Source: Onchidella celtica
Taxonomy: Eukaryota; Mollusca; Gastropoda; Systellommatophora; Onchidiidae
Direction of reading: 5' to 3'
DNA length: 64,000 nucleotides
Assembly (NCBI GenBank): GCA_963931925.1
Contig: OZ007574.1
Span: 33,181,961 to 33,245,960, forward strand
Shown: piece by piece, positions 34,501 through 39,725 of the stretch
How the letters are laid out: the number at the start of each line of letters is the position of its first letter
Position numbering within the stretch: position 1 is the stretch's first letter
Made by a program: the position numbers and the translations under genes
Notes under the pieces: generated by a model
What the model was told of the DNA's origin: nothing
The model's database searches: none
What the model saw: only the letters and a program-made list of their open reading frames with translations

Positions 34501-36676
34501 CAATCTGTTTGGTAATTTAAAAAAAAATCCAGTTTGCTTGTTTGTTTGTCATTAGTCAACCCGAGCTTTATCCGCCGATACTGTTGGCGGCCCAATATTT
34601 GCCTATAGTGTTGCCGGATAAACCCAAGTATCCGCCGATAATATTGACGGATAAAGCTGGGCAGTATCCGTCGATAATGTTGACGGATAAGGGCGGCCGA
34701 ACATGTTTATCATTATATCATACCGGACAATTCAAAAACTTCATGTGAAATTTGATTGAAAAATGGGAAGACAGAAACTTCTGAACCCTATGATGAGAAA
34801 CTTTCATGATTGGAAAAATATAAATACAGCAATCACTCACCTCTCTACTTTCAGAGAGTAAATTATAAATTTTCACTAGATTTTTTTTAAATAAAAGAAC
34901 ATCTAGACTCTAGATCTAAATAAAATAAAAAGAATTTCATGTTAGATATTATCATAAATTGGTCTTTACACTTACCTTCAGACCATTATCTCCTTTTCCC
35001 TCCATACATTCCTCCACGCCGACTACTTTGGCCCTGTACCACTGTTTGTCCACTGAGTAGCGAGCAAGCACCATCATGCCCTTGTTGATCACCATGGGAA
35101 TATGATAGGCAGATTTTTGTCGTCTGCACCAAGTGTTGATATTGTGTGACAGGGTGCTTAATTTCTTGCTGTTTGATGTTAACTGCACATAAAAATGACT
35201 GGGGGATGTAATGTGAGTCACCAACACTTCAGACGGCTGCCCTTTTACAGTTGGCATAAAAATATTGGCACAAGCAGGATGTCCATGTCTGCTAGCAACT
35301 TCAGATTCAGTATCAGTTGTTCCATTGCTCTCAATCACAACATCTTCCCCTGAATCAATGCTTGATGCTATCTCACTTGTAGCAAGCATTGAAAATGCTG
35401 GTGATCTTCTTCCACCTGATGATAAACTCATTCTTTCTAGGTCAGCCAGTTCATCAGGTGCCTCTTGAACACTCTTGAAACAAACTGTCTGTTCAAACTG
35501 ACCTGTCAATGTGCCAAAGTTCTGAATACCTGAAATCAAAACTTCCCTTTGCGTTTCATTCCACTGAACACACTCTACTTCTGATGACTTTTTGCGGTAC
35601 ATGAGGCATGGTATGTCTCTTGCTCCTTTTAAAGTCTTAAGTATGCTTTTACCATTAAGGACGAGAGAACTGTTTTCCATTAGATTTTTTGCACTGCTTA
35701 CTGCTTCCTCCAACTCTCTTTCAGACCTCAGCAAACTTTGTCCCTGTTCCTCAAGGAACTGTAACCTATTCTTGACGGATGAGGTCACTGATCTAACCAA
35801 TTCCATCTCTCGAGCTTGCAATAATGAATGTACATATGAGAAGCTGGATCTGATATTGTCAGTTACTCTTCTGGCATCTGACTTTATGCCTGGTATTGCA
35901 GCAGTACATTTTTTGTCCACTTTCTTTAAATTTTCAACCACATAAGTGGCCACTGCCATTTCTTGCTCAATGTCAAGAAGCAAATCTTTGTTTTTTTCTT
36001 CAAGAGATATAATATTGTGGTGTTTATGGCTACCAACAATAAAGCATCTTGAGCATATTGGCACTAAATCATCTTCACAAAAGTACTCAAAATTCTTTTT
36101 GTGTTCTGCACACTCTGCTTCAATTTTAGATGAAGTCTCTGGTATGCCCAATGGGAGAGGCTTATGCTGTCTGATCGCTGCTGAAATGCTGTGAACCTTT
36201 TCAAAGCATGCATTACATAGTACACTGTCACAGTCCACACATCTGCATGCTGCGGGATGGATCAAACACATTTTACATTTCTGATCTTGATTGGGTAGAT
36301 CTAGGTCTACTTGAGCTTGGTTTCCAACCTTTGGCACTGTGAAATGAGTGCCTGCATCCAGATATAGCTCCAGCATTGACTGTTGCTTCAAACCAATGGC
36401 CTGGGATATGTACATATTGACAGGTAAATCTTTAATTGCCGTTTCTAAGTTGGTAATGTTATTACATGTTGGACATGACACCTGTGCAGTGTATTCCTCG
36501 GAGCCTGATACCTTCTTGGTCCGTTCCGTCAAACAACCCTCACAAAACGTGTGGCCACAAGACAAGACCAATGGCAACCTTTGGTTCGCTGGTGTCCTGC
36601 CTTTCGAAGATCCAGATACGTTCCCATTTATGATAATATATGACGAATTGCACTTTGGGCAGTTAGTAAGCTTCAT
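4525..36676 (-). CDS. RING/B-box/multi-Tudor protein, RNF17 (TDRD4) / Qin-like, at least 18 exons
   Basis: The predicted protein has an N-terminal RING (C6, C9, C40, H42, C45, C48, C68, C71), two B-boxes (about 134-172 and 189-220), a coiled coil (about 225-340) and five extended Tudor repeats spread over the remaining exons. This is the layout of vertebrate RNF17/TDRD4 and fly Qin/Kumo, germline nuage proteins of the piRNA ping-pong cycle. All 18 exons have GT-AG borders and their phases join without a stop, giving 5,014 nt (about 1,671 codons) by 4725; human RNF17 is of similar length. Exons in order are 34976-36676, 33484-33678, 31555-31761, 27573-27833, 27219-27314, 26680-26801, 24868-25444, 23843-23961, 23002-23175, 19186-19278, 18756-18981, 17384-17554, 16800-16943, 15433-15603, 8221-8349, 7623-7859, 6981-7225 and 4725-4870. 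The 3' end is uncertain: reading through, or splicing 4620-4724, both end at the stop at 4525. A minus-strand AATAAA lies at 4192-4197. The fifth Tudor core is incomplete. Function is inferred from family. Confidence 0.85.
4725..4870 (-). CDS. Exon 18: Tudor 5, helix and first core strand
   Basis: This 146-nt exon completes the split Asp codon. It encodes EVAWVNSNIEEFIQMAETL and LPEPGTVCAG, matching the entry to a Tudor core. A GTGAGA donor follows. If it is used, the best downstream acceptor is CGTCCAG, giving 4525-4619 (VDRTWLVHMSGC, then stop). If it is not used, the frame stays open to the same stop at 4525. Either way the canonical second half of Tudor 5 is absent. Confidence 0.7.
5300..6974 (-). 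mobile_element. 5'-truncated CR1/L2-like LINE
   Basis: The element runs right to left. It begins near 6974 inside the reverse-transcriptase ORF and ends near 5300 in a (TAAGA)n tract preceded by a CCTTGTACAAGGA stem and AATAAAATTT, the usual 3' tail style of CR1/L2 LINEs. It lies in the intron after exon 17 of the Tudor gene, in the same orientation. A CA/TA-rich microsatellite sits in its 3' UTR (about 5418-5445). Clade assignment is by motif recognition only. Confidence 0.85.
5568..6923 (-). CDS. LINE reverse transcriptase, N-terminally truncated
   Basis: The 451 open codons encode a non-LTR reverse transcriptase: KERKASGPDNI and LRPVALTSI (finger motifs), LLVDFSSAFNTIQPHL (motif A), GAPQGCVLSPALYTLYTN (motif B) and LKFADDSAIL (catalytic FADD, motif C), then the thumb. 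The endonuclease half is missing through 5' truncation. The ORF is undamaged, so the insertion is probably fairly recent. In-frame coding continues about 50 bp upstream of the first ATG, so that ATG is not a true start. Confidence 0.88.
   Translation of the reverse strand: MKQFKSVKERKASGPDNIGSKVVRTCAEQLAKIFTFIFNKSFQNHYIPNIWRLSKILPVPKKPKISEMNDLRPVALTSIIFKCFEKLVLTELTKEVKQNLDPLQFAYKENRNTEDALLFLLHNIYSHLDTGKTCVRVLLVDFSSAFNTIQPHLMFQKLTNLHVSSFLKSWIFEFLTQRSQFVDINNTFSKLLTTNTGAPQGCVLSPALYTLYTNDFTVTHNNVYLLKFADDSAILGLLPNPGHEYSNIVQSFHCWCNNNYLLLNVKKTKELVFDFRKNNNDPVCPLTINNEEVEIVTEAKYLGITIDSLLNWHAHVTYVYKKANQRMYFLRKLRFLKVSKSILKIFYTMAIQSVLMYGVVCWGGNILQKDKNKINNLIKKASKICICDLPYFDELYTGACIKKANIIINDPQHPLNKEYIRSVRSLRLLSKKTKTERYFKSFIPSSTRMLQ
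6981..7225 (-). CDS. Exon 17: end of Tudor 4, linker, start of Tudor 5
   Basis: This 245-nt exon encodes IELFRKAGQLNINEYLV, a linker, and then SFKAFLVHIELPYLVYLQ, which begins a fifth Tudor repeat. It ends two bases into a codon at a GTAAGT donor. Sequence that reads as LINE coding starts at or within a few bases of that donor. Confidence 0.86.
7623..7859 (-). CDS. Exon 16: Tudor 4 core and extension
   Basis: This 79-codon exon opens VHYIDFGNSCWV (aromatic-cage strand with D-F-G-N) and continues through MLAYSCILDNLEP and TWQTAVLNHISELV, the extended Tudor pattern. The acceptor is CCACAAACAG and the donor GTGAAG. Confidence 0.9.
8221..8349 (-). CDS. Exon 15: Tudor 4 core, first half
   Basis: This 43-codon phase-0 exon encodes GQLCIAYFPDDHLWYRASI, the 'G x x C x A ... 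W Y R A' hallmark. The donor GTACTG is weak, but it is the only one that joins in frame to the next core strand, giving GDDAE followed by VHYIDFGNS. Confidence 0.85.
8706..9150. repeat. Four-copy minisatellite in the intron after exon 14
   Basis: About four tandem copies (90-125 bp each) share GCCCACCCGTCCAATCATG, a TAGCAAGYGTTGT segment and CCACCCACGCAATCAATAAA. Copies start near 8710, 8826, 8951 and 9045. A 15-C tract follows at 9215-9229. Confidence 0.7.
9480..10535 (+). repeat. Dispersed repeat family of about 1 kb, copy A
   Basis: This stretch aligns by eye with 25740-26645 in the same orientation. Shared landmarks include TTTGATGATAATG, GAAGCCACTTC, AAAGATKATTRTAA, TTGAGTGGRGC and GGCAGCTATG. 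Its identity is unknown; no ORF is shared. Copy A is richer in CpG than copy B. Confidence 0.6.
10746..13184 (+). CDS. Truncated Gmr1-like polyprotein: IN-RT-RNaseH
   Basis: Of 812 codons, about the first 50 do not match the family. From residue about 55 come the integrase catalytic core with D89 and E125 (D-35-E spacing; the first Asp is lost), NGCCERWNAAMK, GFSPFELLYGR and a C-terminal TWKGPF motif near 264-269. Reverse transcriptase follows, with D486 in KIDLAKGYWQIP and the YFDDI box at 546-550, then RNase H (RTDASDQGIGAVLLQE, ETDHKPL, HADLLSRLP). It ends at a TAA. The frame is intact, but without protease, gag and full integrase it is non-autonomous. The listed ATG is merely the first in the open frame. 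Confidence 0.85.
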   Translation: MGPQLKDVSHCELGIWDDNDIACVTTRQQSRRQSDDTLRSPVVDLDVTPGIFRNEQRAVPLKEISADHVAEALVTIFTRVGFPSELLSDRGPQFTSDLFRKVLELTGIRQKLTSPYHPQSNGCCERWNAAMKTMLARVSADRPGDWDRRLPAILFAYRELTNATTGFSPFELLYGRKPRGPMAILRDLYAGSDTDVPDTRSAYQYIVDLRHRIVNACDLARQFACVRTRSFIGYRDRGSRLRTLSVGDRALVLLPETNNKLLLTWKGPFLVKKRLSRVNYLITIRGNDKVYHINMLKNYLTDDQTHHDHSCHVVAQANAAMVTIDDNDREPLSMTRSLLSLQATEDATSVNINPELDQSKTQDIMNLVREFSPVFTDLPGKTYLVQHVIRLHSDVPVFVKPYPRPLQAHDTIQSEVEKMLSLGVIERSTSPYCSPIVLVKKTDGSVRFCIDYRKLNALTIYDAEPIPNQEDLFARLAESSVFSKIDLAKGYWQIPMEEASKQYTAFQTPMGLMQWRFMPFGLVTAPATFARMMNILLQQTPCVLSYFDDICAFHTDWKGHLEALRQVLSKLRDAGLTAKPSKVFLGYTQINFLGHTIAKGVQTPDDSKISKILKLQAPHTKKQVRSLLGFLSYYRKFVPNFSALTAPLSDLTRKDRPNKITWNTQCATALATVQQLFSSSPLLILPNIRRTFTVRTDASDQGIGAVLLQERDGLLRPCMYASRKLLPRQQRYAIIERECLAIVYAVDAFSRYLLMTEFVIETDHKPLLFLKSNRAKNARLTRWSLALQEYRFIIKAIPGGDNVHADLLSRLP
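13786..13802 (+). other. Polypurine tract of the truncated Gmr1-like element
   Basis: ACTGGGGTGGGGGA lies directly before the LTR start. It has the same G-rich style as the tract next to the 3' LTR of the complete copy at 48424-48440. Confidence 0.7.
13803..15015 (+). repeat. 3' LTR of the truncated Gmr1-like element
   Basis: The LTR begins TGTCATGATTCAG and ends CTGCTCGTGACA, short imperfect inverted termini with TG...CA ends. Inside are a TATATAA near 14168 as a promoter candidate and a leader-like stretch after it. With only one LTR, the right border is inferred from these ends and the upstream polypurine tract. No sequence similarity to the LTRs at 47-54 kb is evident by eye. Confidence 0.65.
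15016..15185. repeat. Local direct duplication next to the LTR
   Basis: AAACAACAGCCAAGTYG occurs at about 15023 and again about 15160, with similar flanks (GTCCC before, AAGTTT after). It may be a target or rearrangement footprint of the retrotransposon end. Confidence 0.4.
15433..15603 (-). CDS. Exon 14: start of Tudor 4
   Basis: This 57-codon exon encodes VAVVPTWVDTEGIIYCQP and ITHLSQNLQSVYGNAI, the first strand and helix of an extended Tudor repeat. The acceptor is GTACCTTTCAG and the donor GTAAGT. The next intron is over 7 kb and contains the truncated Gmr1-like element. Confidence 0.83.
15936..16080 (-). mobile_element. LINE 3'-tail-like fragment
   Basis: On the minus strand this reads as an AAAGCGCATAGAGC ... 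GCGCTATATAAATG segment followed by (ATT)n. It closely resembles the tail of the LINE ending at 30990, so a 3' remnant of a CR1/L2-like element is likely. No coding remains. Confidence 0.5.
16140..16200. repeat. 17-bp tandem repeat
   Basis: CAGTTCACAACTCACA plus one variable base is repeated three times, with a partial fourth copy. Confidence 0.8.
16276..16301 (+). repeat. 26-nt uninterrupted G tract
   Basis: This is the longest of several G or C runs in the window (others near 9215, 41803, 42289, 43117, 43824 and 57403). It is a potential quadruplex and a likely assembly or length-variation hotspot. Confidence 0.85.
16342..16607 (-). mobile_element. tRNA-derived SINE, copy 1
   Basis: On the minus strand the element starts GGGACAAGGTGGTCTAGAGG (A-box-like) and has GGTTCTAAACCCGGGC (B-box-like). 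A conserved body follows with ACGTTGCGCACGTTAAAGAT and CAGTTGGAAATCG. It matches copies at 58773 and 63892. The family name is unknown to me. Confidence 0.8.
16800..16943 (-). CDS. Exon 13: low-complexity linker
   Basis: This 48-codon phase-0 exon is rich in Gln, Ser and Glu and has no recognisable domain. It is supported by being open in only one of three frames, by phase fit on both sides, and by acceptor GCCAACCAG and donor GTATTG. It is the least certain internal exon together with exon 12. Confidence 0.6.
17384..17554 (-). CDS. Exon 12: linker between Tudor 3 and Tudor 4
   Basis: This 57-codon phase-0 exon contains GVDHFYIQFLKAEFEMP, which resembles the lead-in of a Tudor repeat, and ends LKTSG. 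I chose the GTATGT donor because reading on reaches a stop after 10 codons. The acceptor follows a T-run (TTTCGTAG). Confidence 0.72.
17555..18755. other. Intron between exons 11 and 12, repeat-derived but unassigned
   Basis: The intron is AT-rich, with recurring TAGGCTTAGATTT-like words and the ATGATTCCGATCAAATC repeat near 18650. I see no coding exon with splice support. Confidence 0.4.
18756..18981 (-). CDS. Exon 11: end of Tudor 3 and inter-Tudor linker
   Basis: This 226-nt exon starts RRYFIKQVGEVVDNSLPV and VDMIVEDYIPE, typical of the last strands of an extended Tudor domain, then a linker ending KKFIFK. The acceptor is TTTCTTGCAG and the donor GTAATA. Confidence 0.8.
19186..19278 (-). 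CDS. Exon 10: Tudor 3 extension
   Basis: This 93-nt exon encodes CHLANLIPAGSKDMTWSRTG and then FMLRHLKD. It continues the 'C x L' strand and tryptophan helix after the Tudor 3 core. The acceptor is AACATTGCAG and the donor GTGAGC. Confidence 0.83.
19744..20880 (+). repeat. Two direct copies of an about 140-bp repeat
   Basis: The blocks at about 19744-19885 and 20740-20880 share GCSACCCCTRASTTTGTA, TAGGTGTATGYAAAACA, TTTCGAC and TTAAGCAGTCYGGWCAGYCC. They lie in the same orientation about 1 kb apart in one intron. The second copy is abutted by a MITE at 20889. Confidence 0.6.
20889..21189. mobile_element. Small MITE with internal hairpins
   Basis: Terminal inverted repeats are TAACTCTTTCCCTTCCAC at the left and GTGGTAGGGAAAGAGTTA at the right. 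Near the left end are two perfect hairpins, GAGCCGCATTTTGCGGCTC and GAGCCGCAAAATGCGGCTC, about 37 bp apart. The interior is non-coding. The superfamily is unclear because no target duplication is obvious. Confidence 0.65.
21190..22990. other. Intron between exons 9 and 10, mostly unassigned
   Basis: No splice-supported exon is visible. A stretch with repeated GGGGAGATTTC and GGGGAGACT words at 22720-22810 resembles 19590-19615, so it is likely another dispersed repeat. Confidence 0.35.
23002..23175 (-). CDS. Exon 9: Tudor 3 core
   Basis: This 174-nt exon encodes DGTWFRVEIKKI and YEVDLVDYGISDQV, a full Tudor core with a conventional D-Y-G segment, and ends LECASVT at a GTGAGT donor. Phases fit the exons on both sides. 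Confidence 0.88.
23843..23961 (-). CDS. Exon 8: Tudor 3, helical approach and first strand
   Basis: This 119-nt exon encodes a charged helix (VKEKEEELKKLMEDL) and then WKVGDYCAAR, the 'G x x C x A' start of a Tudor core. It ends two bases into an Arg codon at a GTAGGT donor. Confidence 0.83.
24868..25444 (-). CDS. Exon 7: end of Tudor 2, serine/lysine-rich linker, start of Tudor 3
   Basis: This 577-nt exon completes the split Arg codon and encodes WGEPVEITLWL (end of Tudor 2). A low-complexity Ser/Lys/Gln linker of about 110 residues follows, likely disordered, then the opening of Tudor 3 (ERITPYIEVILCSYKSP). It ends at a GTGAGT donor in phase 0. The linker is less conserved-looking than the flanking domains. 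Confidence 0.82.
25740..26645 (+). repeat. Dispersed repeat family of about 1 kb, copy B
   Basis: This is the counterpart of 9480-10535 in the intron between exons 6 and 7. It is AT-richer; many positions where copy A has CG are TG or CA here, the pattern left by CpG decay. Confidence 0.6.
26680..26801 (-). CDS. Exon 6: Tudor 2 extension
   Basis: This 122-nt exon encodes AVHCRLADICPVIG followed by GEWSEEALRWFMEAL, the post-core 'A x x C x L ... W' pattern of extended Tudor domains. It ends two bases into a codon at a GTGAGT donor, and exon 7 supplies the missing base. Confidence 0.85.
27219..27314 (-). CDS. Exon 5: Tudor 2 core
   Basis: This 32-codon phase-0 exon encodes VRVLLVDIGSIVTV and a basic helix ending FIKLPKQ. 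The usual Y-x-D-Y/F-G cage motif is changed to LVDIGS, so Tudor 2 probably lacks a complete methyl-arginine cage. The donor is GTGAGT. Confidence 0.85.
27573..27833 (-). CDS. Exon 4: start of Tudor 2
   Basis: This phase-0 exon of 87 codons contains REVKVTHVISPSSFYVNC and DDGLWYRGLV, the first half of a Tudor domain, and closely mirrors the end of exon 1. The acceptor is TCATTGCAG and the donor GTATGT. Confidence 0.88.
28128..28324 (+). mobile_element. C-terminal stub of an RTE/Jockey-like LINE
   Basis: The frame reads GRPRGTWRRARENDVQRSGK and then KTWNNVKRLAHDREGWKVFV, ending GGLYPDPG and stop. This is the characteristic C-terminal tail of a widespread group of non-LTR polyproteins. An ATGATGATC-like 3' end follows. 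Only about 60 codons remain. Confidence 0.7.
28325..30990 (+). mobile_element. 5'-truncated CR1/L2-like LINE with frameshifts
   Basis: The element starts inside the endonuclease domain immediately after another LINE's 3' end and terminates at AAAGCGCTATATAAATG followed by (ATT)n. It lies in the intron between exons 3 and 4 of the Tudor gene, antisense to it. The reverse transcriptase is from a different subfamily than the copy at 5300-6974 (YADD rather than FADD, different tail). Confidence 0.85.
28340..30840 (+). pseudogene. LINE endonuclease-reverse transcriptase, broken by frameshifts
   Basis: The first frame (to about 29510) holds the C-terminal half of an AP-type endonuclease: VLGDFNLHF (metal-site Asn) and SDHYVITF (catalytic SDH), then a linker. 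The frame shifts near 29515, where KNYRPVSNLPFISKILEKVV begins. A further shift near 29730 is probably a small deletion, since residues between DDGNVS and LDMSAAFDTID are missing. The third frame has GVLQGSVLGPILYTLYT and FYADDSQLY (catalytic). A last shift near 30725 moves the end (GPSVWNSLPFSLRSA) into another frame, stopping near 30840. At least three lesions make this a non-functional copy. Confidence 0.85.
31555..31761 (-). CDS. Exon 3: C-terminal part of extended Tudor 1
   Basis: This phase-0 exon of 69 codons has acceptor TTCCAACCAG and donor GTAAGT. It begins VLLLSAFSSHAGCLEVDLVF and corresponds to the staphylococcal-nuclease-like part that follows a Tudor core in extended Tudor domains. 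Assignment rests on position and phase as well as sequence. Confidence 0.8.
31762..33483. other. Intron between exons 2 and 3, no assigned feature
   Basis: No repeat or exon recognised; a few T-runs and G-rich words only. Confidence 0.4.
33484..33678 (-). CDS. Exon 2: Tudor 1 core
   Basis: This phase-0 exon of 65 codons opens VHVNFVDYGNSEHV, the classic Tudor strand with Tyr/Asp aromatic-cage positions, and ends EFHKLVKDQ. The acceptor is AATCACAG and the donor GTAAAC. It continues directly from WYRAKVV in exon 1. Confidence 0.9.
33891..34707. mobile_element. MITE with self-palindromic termini and tRNA-Asp-like modules
   Basis: The left end reads AACATGTTCG, spacer, then a perfect 24-bp palindrome (33907-33930) built on TTATCCGTCGAT. 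The right end in reverse complement reads AACATGTTCG, spacer, then TTATCCGTCAACATTATCG. Near the right end the palindrome is reiterated three to four times (34567-34691). Two tRNA-like segments lie in the middle. The element sits in intron 1 of the Tudor gene. No coding. Confidence 0.6.
34220..34291 (+). pseudogene. tRNA-Asp-like sequence (anticodon position GTC)
   Basis: GTAGTGGTTAGCATA (D arm), GCCTGTCAATC (loop with GTC) and GAGGTTCGATTCTCAG (T arm, B box) line up with tRNA-Asp. The T stem pairs, but the acceptor ends (TCCTCAG and CACGGCG) and the anticodon stem do not. It is therefore a tRNA-derived remnant or SINE head rather than a working tRNA gene. A second, more degraded copy is at about 34398-34450 (GCCTGTCAATCGGGGG ... 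GGTTCGATAA). Confidence 0.6.
34976..36676 (-). CDS. Exon 1: RING, two B-boxes, coiled coil, start of Tudor 1
   Basis: This 567-codon exon begins at the ATG encoding MKLTNCPKC, whose first cysteines are part of the RING, so a later start would destroy the domain. It ends in GTCTGAAG followed by a GTAAGT donor. The last 90 residues start a Tudor domain (SEVLVTHITSPSHFYVQL, then DKQWYRAKVV). The region between about 390 and 470 is serine-rich and likely disordered. Retention of complete RING zinc ligands suggests E3 ligase potential, which is inferred only. Confidence 0.9.
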
Positions 36677-38445
36677 TGTTTTGTAAGTTCAAGCATTAAT
36701 AATAATGTTGCAATATGAAATTGCAATATATGGAACTTGATTTAGCTGCACGACCGTAAGCAAAGCAGATGTGGGTGAACGTTTCCCACTACAAACTTTT
36801 TGAGTTACGTTCCTTGAAATATAGACAGGTAAGATCTGAGATTGCAAGTGAAATGCTGGTGGTGCCGTACCGAACAAAATTATTTTTTTTAACAAATCAC
36901 TACTTCTTTCCTGTAAGTAACACGTTTCGTTCCTTCTATGTGGTTTCCACAATCTCTGCCAATCGAAACCACACTGTGTAGAGAAAACCCATACGTCGTA
37001 AATCTTTATTTAGGGCGGAGAGAAAACCACATTGGCCCTTGTCGCTTATATACTGAGTGACCACGTAAGGGAGAACATCACGTGCTGATTTAGCGTTGCG
37101 ACTGCCTTTGTTCGACAAGGACTACATTTGGCCGCACAGTAGACTAATTGTCCTTTTCTTAATGTCCCTGATATCGTTTGTGAATACTGCTGATTTGCTG
37201 ATATTCTGCAGACAGTGCACTCTAAGCTTTTGAATGTCATACAGTTCATGTCTATTTGATTGTCATATGAAAAACTTACTTAAATAAATTATGTCAGCCA
37301 AATGGGGTGATTGTACTAGAAAAAAAAAAAAGCATCCATATAACAAAATTAATTACCAGAAAAAAAAAGGAACAAAACATGTTATTTACAAATTGTATCA
37401 CAGTGTAAGAGCTTCCTTTTTTATCACTACAGCCCAGGGATGGTGGAGTGCATGGCTATTACTATTTTGGTGCAGCTGGAATTGCAAGTACCGGTGATTG
37501 TACTTGAAAACACACTGCATAAGACTGCCAAACGATATAATAAATGGCTATCACTGAAATGCGTGCACACAATAAGTAAGGTTGCAATTGCATATTCAGG
37601 TCCATTCAAGTCTACTTTGTGGTTAGGAGAGTCAAAATTGGGCAAAAAGAATTTTTTGTGGTCTTTATGATATTTTATGGTTAGGAGGTTGTGTTGTCAT
37701 GGCGAACCACCTGGCATGAATATACATAATTATTGTCTTGAAGGTGGTGTAACAGCCCAATGCTAAATACCCACTATGATCTTCAGTATATATTTTACAT
37801 GTGGGAAAGATTTTGGATTTGGTAGACAGAACATTAAGTACAGTAGATGACCTGAAAGTCAGAATGAAAAAAAAAAAAGAGTTGAAGGAAGAAATTAAAG
37901 TTGCAGTTACGTACAGGACTCTCTTAAATACCTGAACAAAAACAGCTTGAAGAAATAGGCTTACAATGTAAGTTCAATTAAATTACAATGTAAGTTCAAT
38001 TAAATCTAAATCGCATTAGGCTACCCGCATTTTGTTTTTAATATGCTATTTCTCTTTTCCTTTTCATTTATGCGGTTTAGGCCTGAGCGAATCATATACG
38101 TTCTTACTGTAAAGTGAAGTTTTCATTCATTGTTTTTAGACATCATACCCTGGACTAAAACGTTAGAAAGCTCACCGCTTACATTTTTATAAAAGAACTT
38201 TCCCTTCCTGTTTAAACAGCTAATCCAACCTGGCACACGAAGAACTCGTTACGGCATAGACTACTTACTGAACCGGTTTCGGAGCTTTCTTGCGGTGTTT
38301 TGCCGTCGGACGGTGTTGATGCCCAGCCGATCGGGTCTTGTACTTCACCACTGATGATACAGTTTTTTGTTTTCTTGACCTCTTGTATTGAGAAATAGGC
38401 TGAGATTCAGTATGAACAAAATTTTATCCTGTGGCACACTCAAGA
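36677..38445. other. 5' flank of the Tudor gene; possible upstream minus-strand exon near 38270-38370
   Basis: This is likely promoter and 5' UTR territory for the Tudor gene, with no TATA at a convincing spot. A more GC-rich patch at 38270-38370 on the minus strand ends in GGTTCA followed by GTAAGT, like an exon with a donor. It is open in two frames and I recognise neither peptide. A 22-bp tandem duplication (ACAATGTAAGTTCAATTAAA) lies at 37964-38008. Confidence 0.3.
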
Positions 38446-38590
38446 ACAAAATAGTATGAAAACCACAGAAAAACTGTGGGGTCGCAGCAAGGCTACAGGC
38501 AAAGTCAAAATTTGGCAAAAAGAAAACGTTGTAAGAAGCAAAGCCTTGAGTAAGAAAAAATATCCAAACGATGCAATGAAACCCCAACTT
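38446..38590 (+). mobile_element. Half-copy of the foldback family
   Basis: It aligns with the left flank and left arm of the hairpin element at 62083-62635: AAACCACAGAAAAACTGTGG, GGTCGCAGCARGGCTA, GCAAAGTCAAAATT, then a diverged arm. The inverted partner arm is absent. Confidence 0.65.
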
Positions 38591-38949
38591 CTACACAAGA
38601 ACAAAGCTCATGAACAATCTTCGTATTAATGATAAATCGCAACAATAATTATTTTTTTTTTTGGCCCTCCAGATGTTGAAAAGCCATGTGCACTATATCA
38701 TAGATGATTAGGCCTAAAAATTGTTGTTTTAATGCAACGTTCTGGATGCAAAACAGTTTTGTGTTCACTTTCTCTGCATGCATTGGAATAGACACGGCTG
38801 ACGAAATTACAGCGTGTTTTAAGCCATTGTTACTTGTTCATATTACCGTATCTTTATCATAAGATTGATAGGTCTACTACATTCATTCTTGTATTATGCT
38901 ACTCCCCCTTATGGCATTGTACAGTATAATACAATGCACCTTGTTAAAG

Positions 38950-39725
38950 CCTGTTTACACTGGTAGGTTTTAGGAATAGTAAAAAGGAAAGGAAATCTAG
39001 CGGAAAGCCTGTCGCGTTTACACTGTTCCGAAATCGGAATGGAATCCGACCATAGCGATCCGACCCTTTCCTATTTCCTTTCCGATTTCCCCCTGAAACG
39101 CTGGAATAGGACCATTCCTATTTTCATTCCGATTTCGGAAAGGTTATGCGTCACGTGACTACCGCCTGGGTGTAAAATGGCGTTCGGCTGAACTATCGAA
39201 GAAACTTTCACCACAACATTTTGAAGGTGAGAGCTGTCTATGGGATACTTAATGGCCCATGTATCATAACAAACAGGCGTGAACTAAAGCCCTTGGAATT
39301 TTAGCGAATGATAAAAGCCTCGAAAGGTCCGATTAATTTCACATTCATACATTGAAAAGCTGAACCGACAAATTCCTTCGCTCGACGAGCTAGAGCGTGG
39401 CCTTCGTAACTGCCACGGCTAGAGGCCAGCGGCCGCCACGCGAGCGTCCATCCCAGTCACATGACCAAAACAAACGATGCGCATTGCTTCTCATTCCCCC
39501 CACCCCCCCCCCCCGCCAGAACAAGAAATAATAAAACAAGTAAAGTGAGGTGTAAATGCCAAGGGCAGCGAACCTCCTAAAATAAAGACCTCAAATCAGC
39601 TTCTCATTCAGAAAACGGACCAGTATTATAAACAAGCCGGGTTTCGAGGGGGAAATCGGAAAGCCAGGAGAGTTCTTCCCCCAAAGCCTCGATTCCTTTT
39701 TTCTACTCCTAAAACCTACATACGG
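38950..39725. mobile_element. TIR element of about 775 bp (MITE-like)
   Basis: The left terminus TGGTAGGTTTTAGGAATAG (from about 38959) pairs with the right terminus CTACTCCTAAAACCTACA (ending about 39721); the next bases (AAAAAGGAA) also pair. The interior has repeated TTTCCGATTT/CCGAAATCGGAAT words and no ORF. A C-run lies near 39497. Confidence 0.5.
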
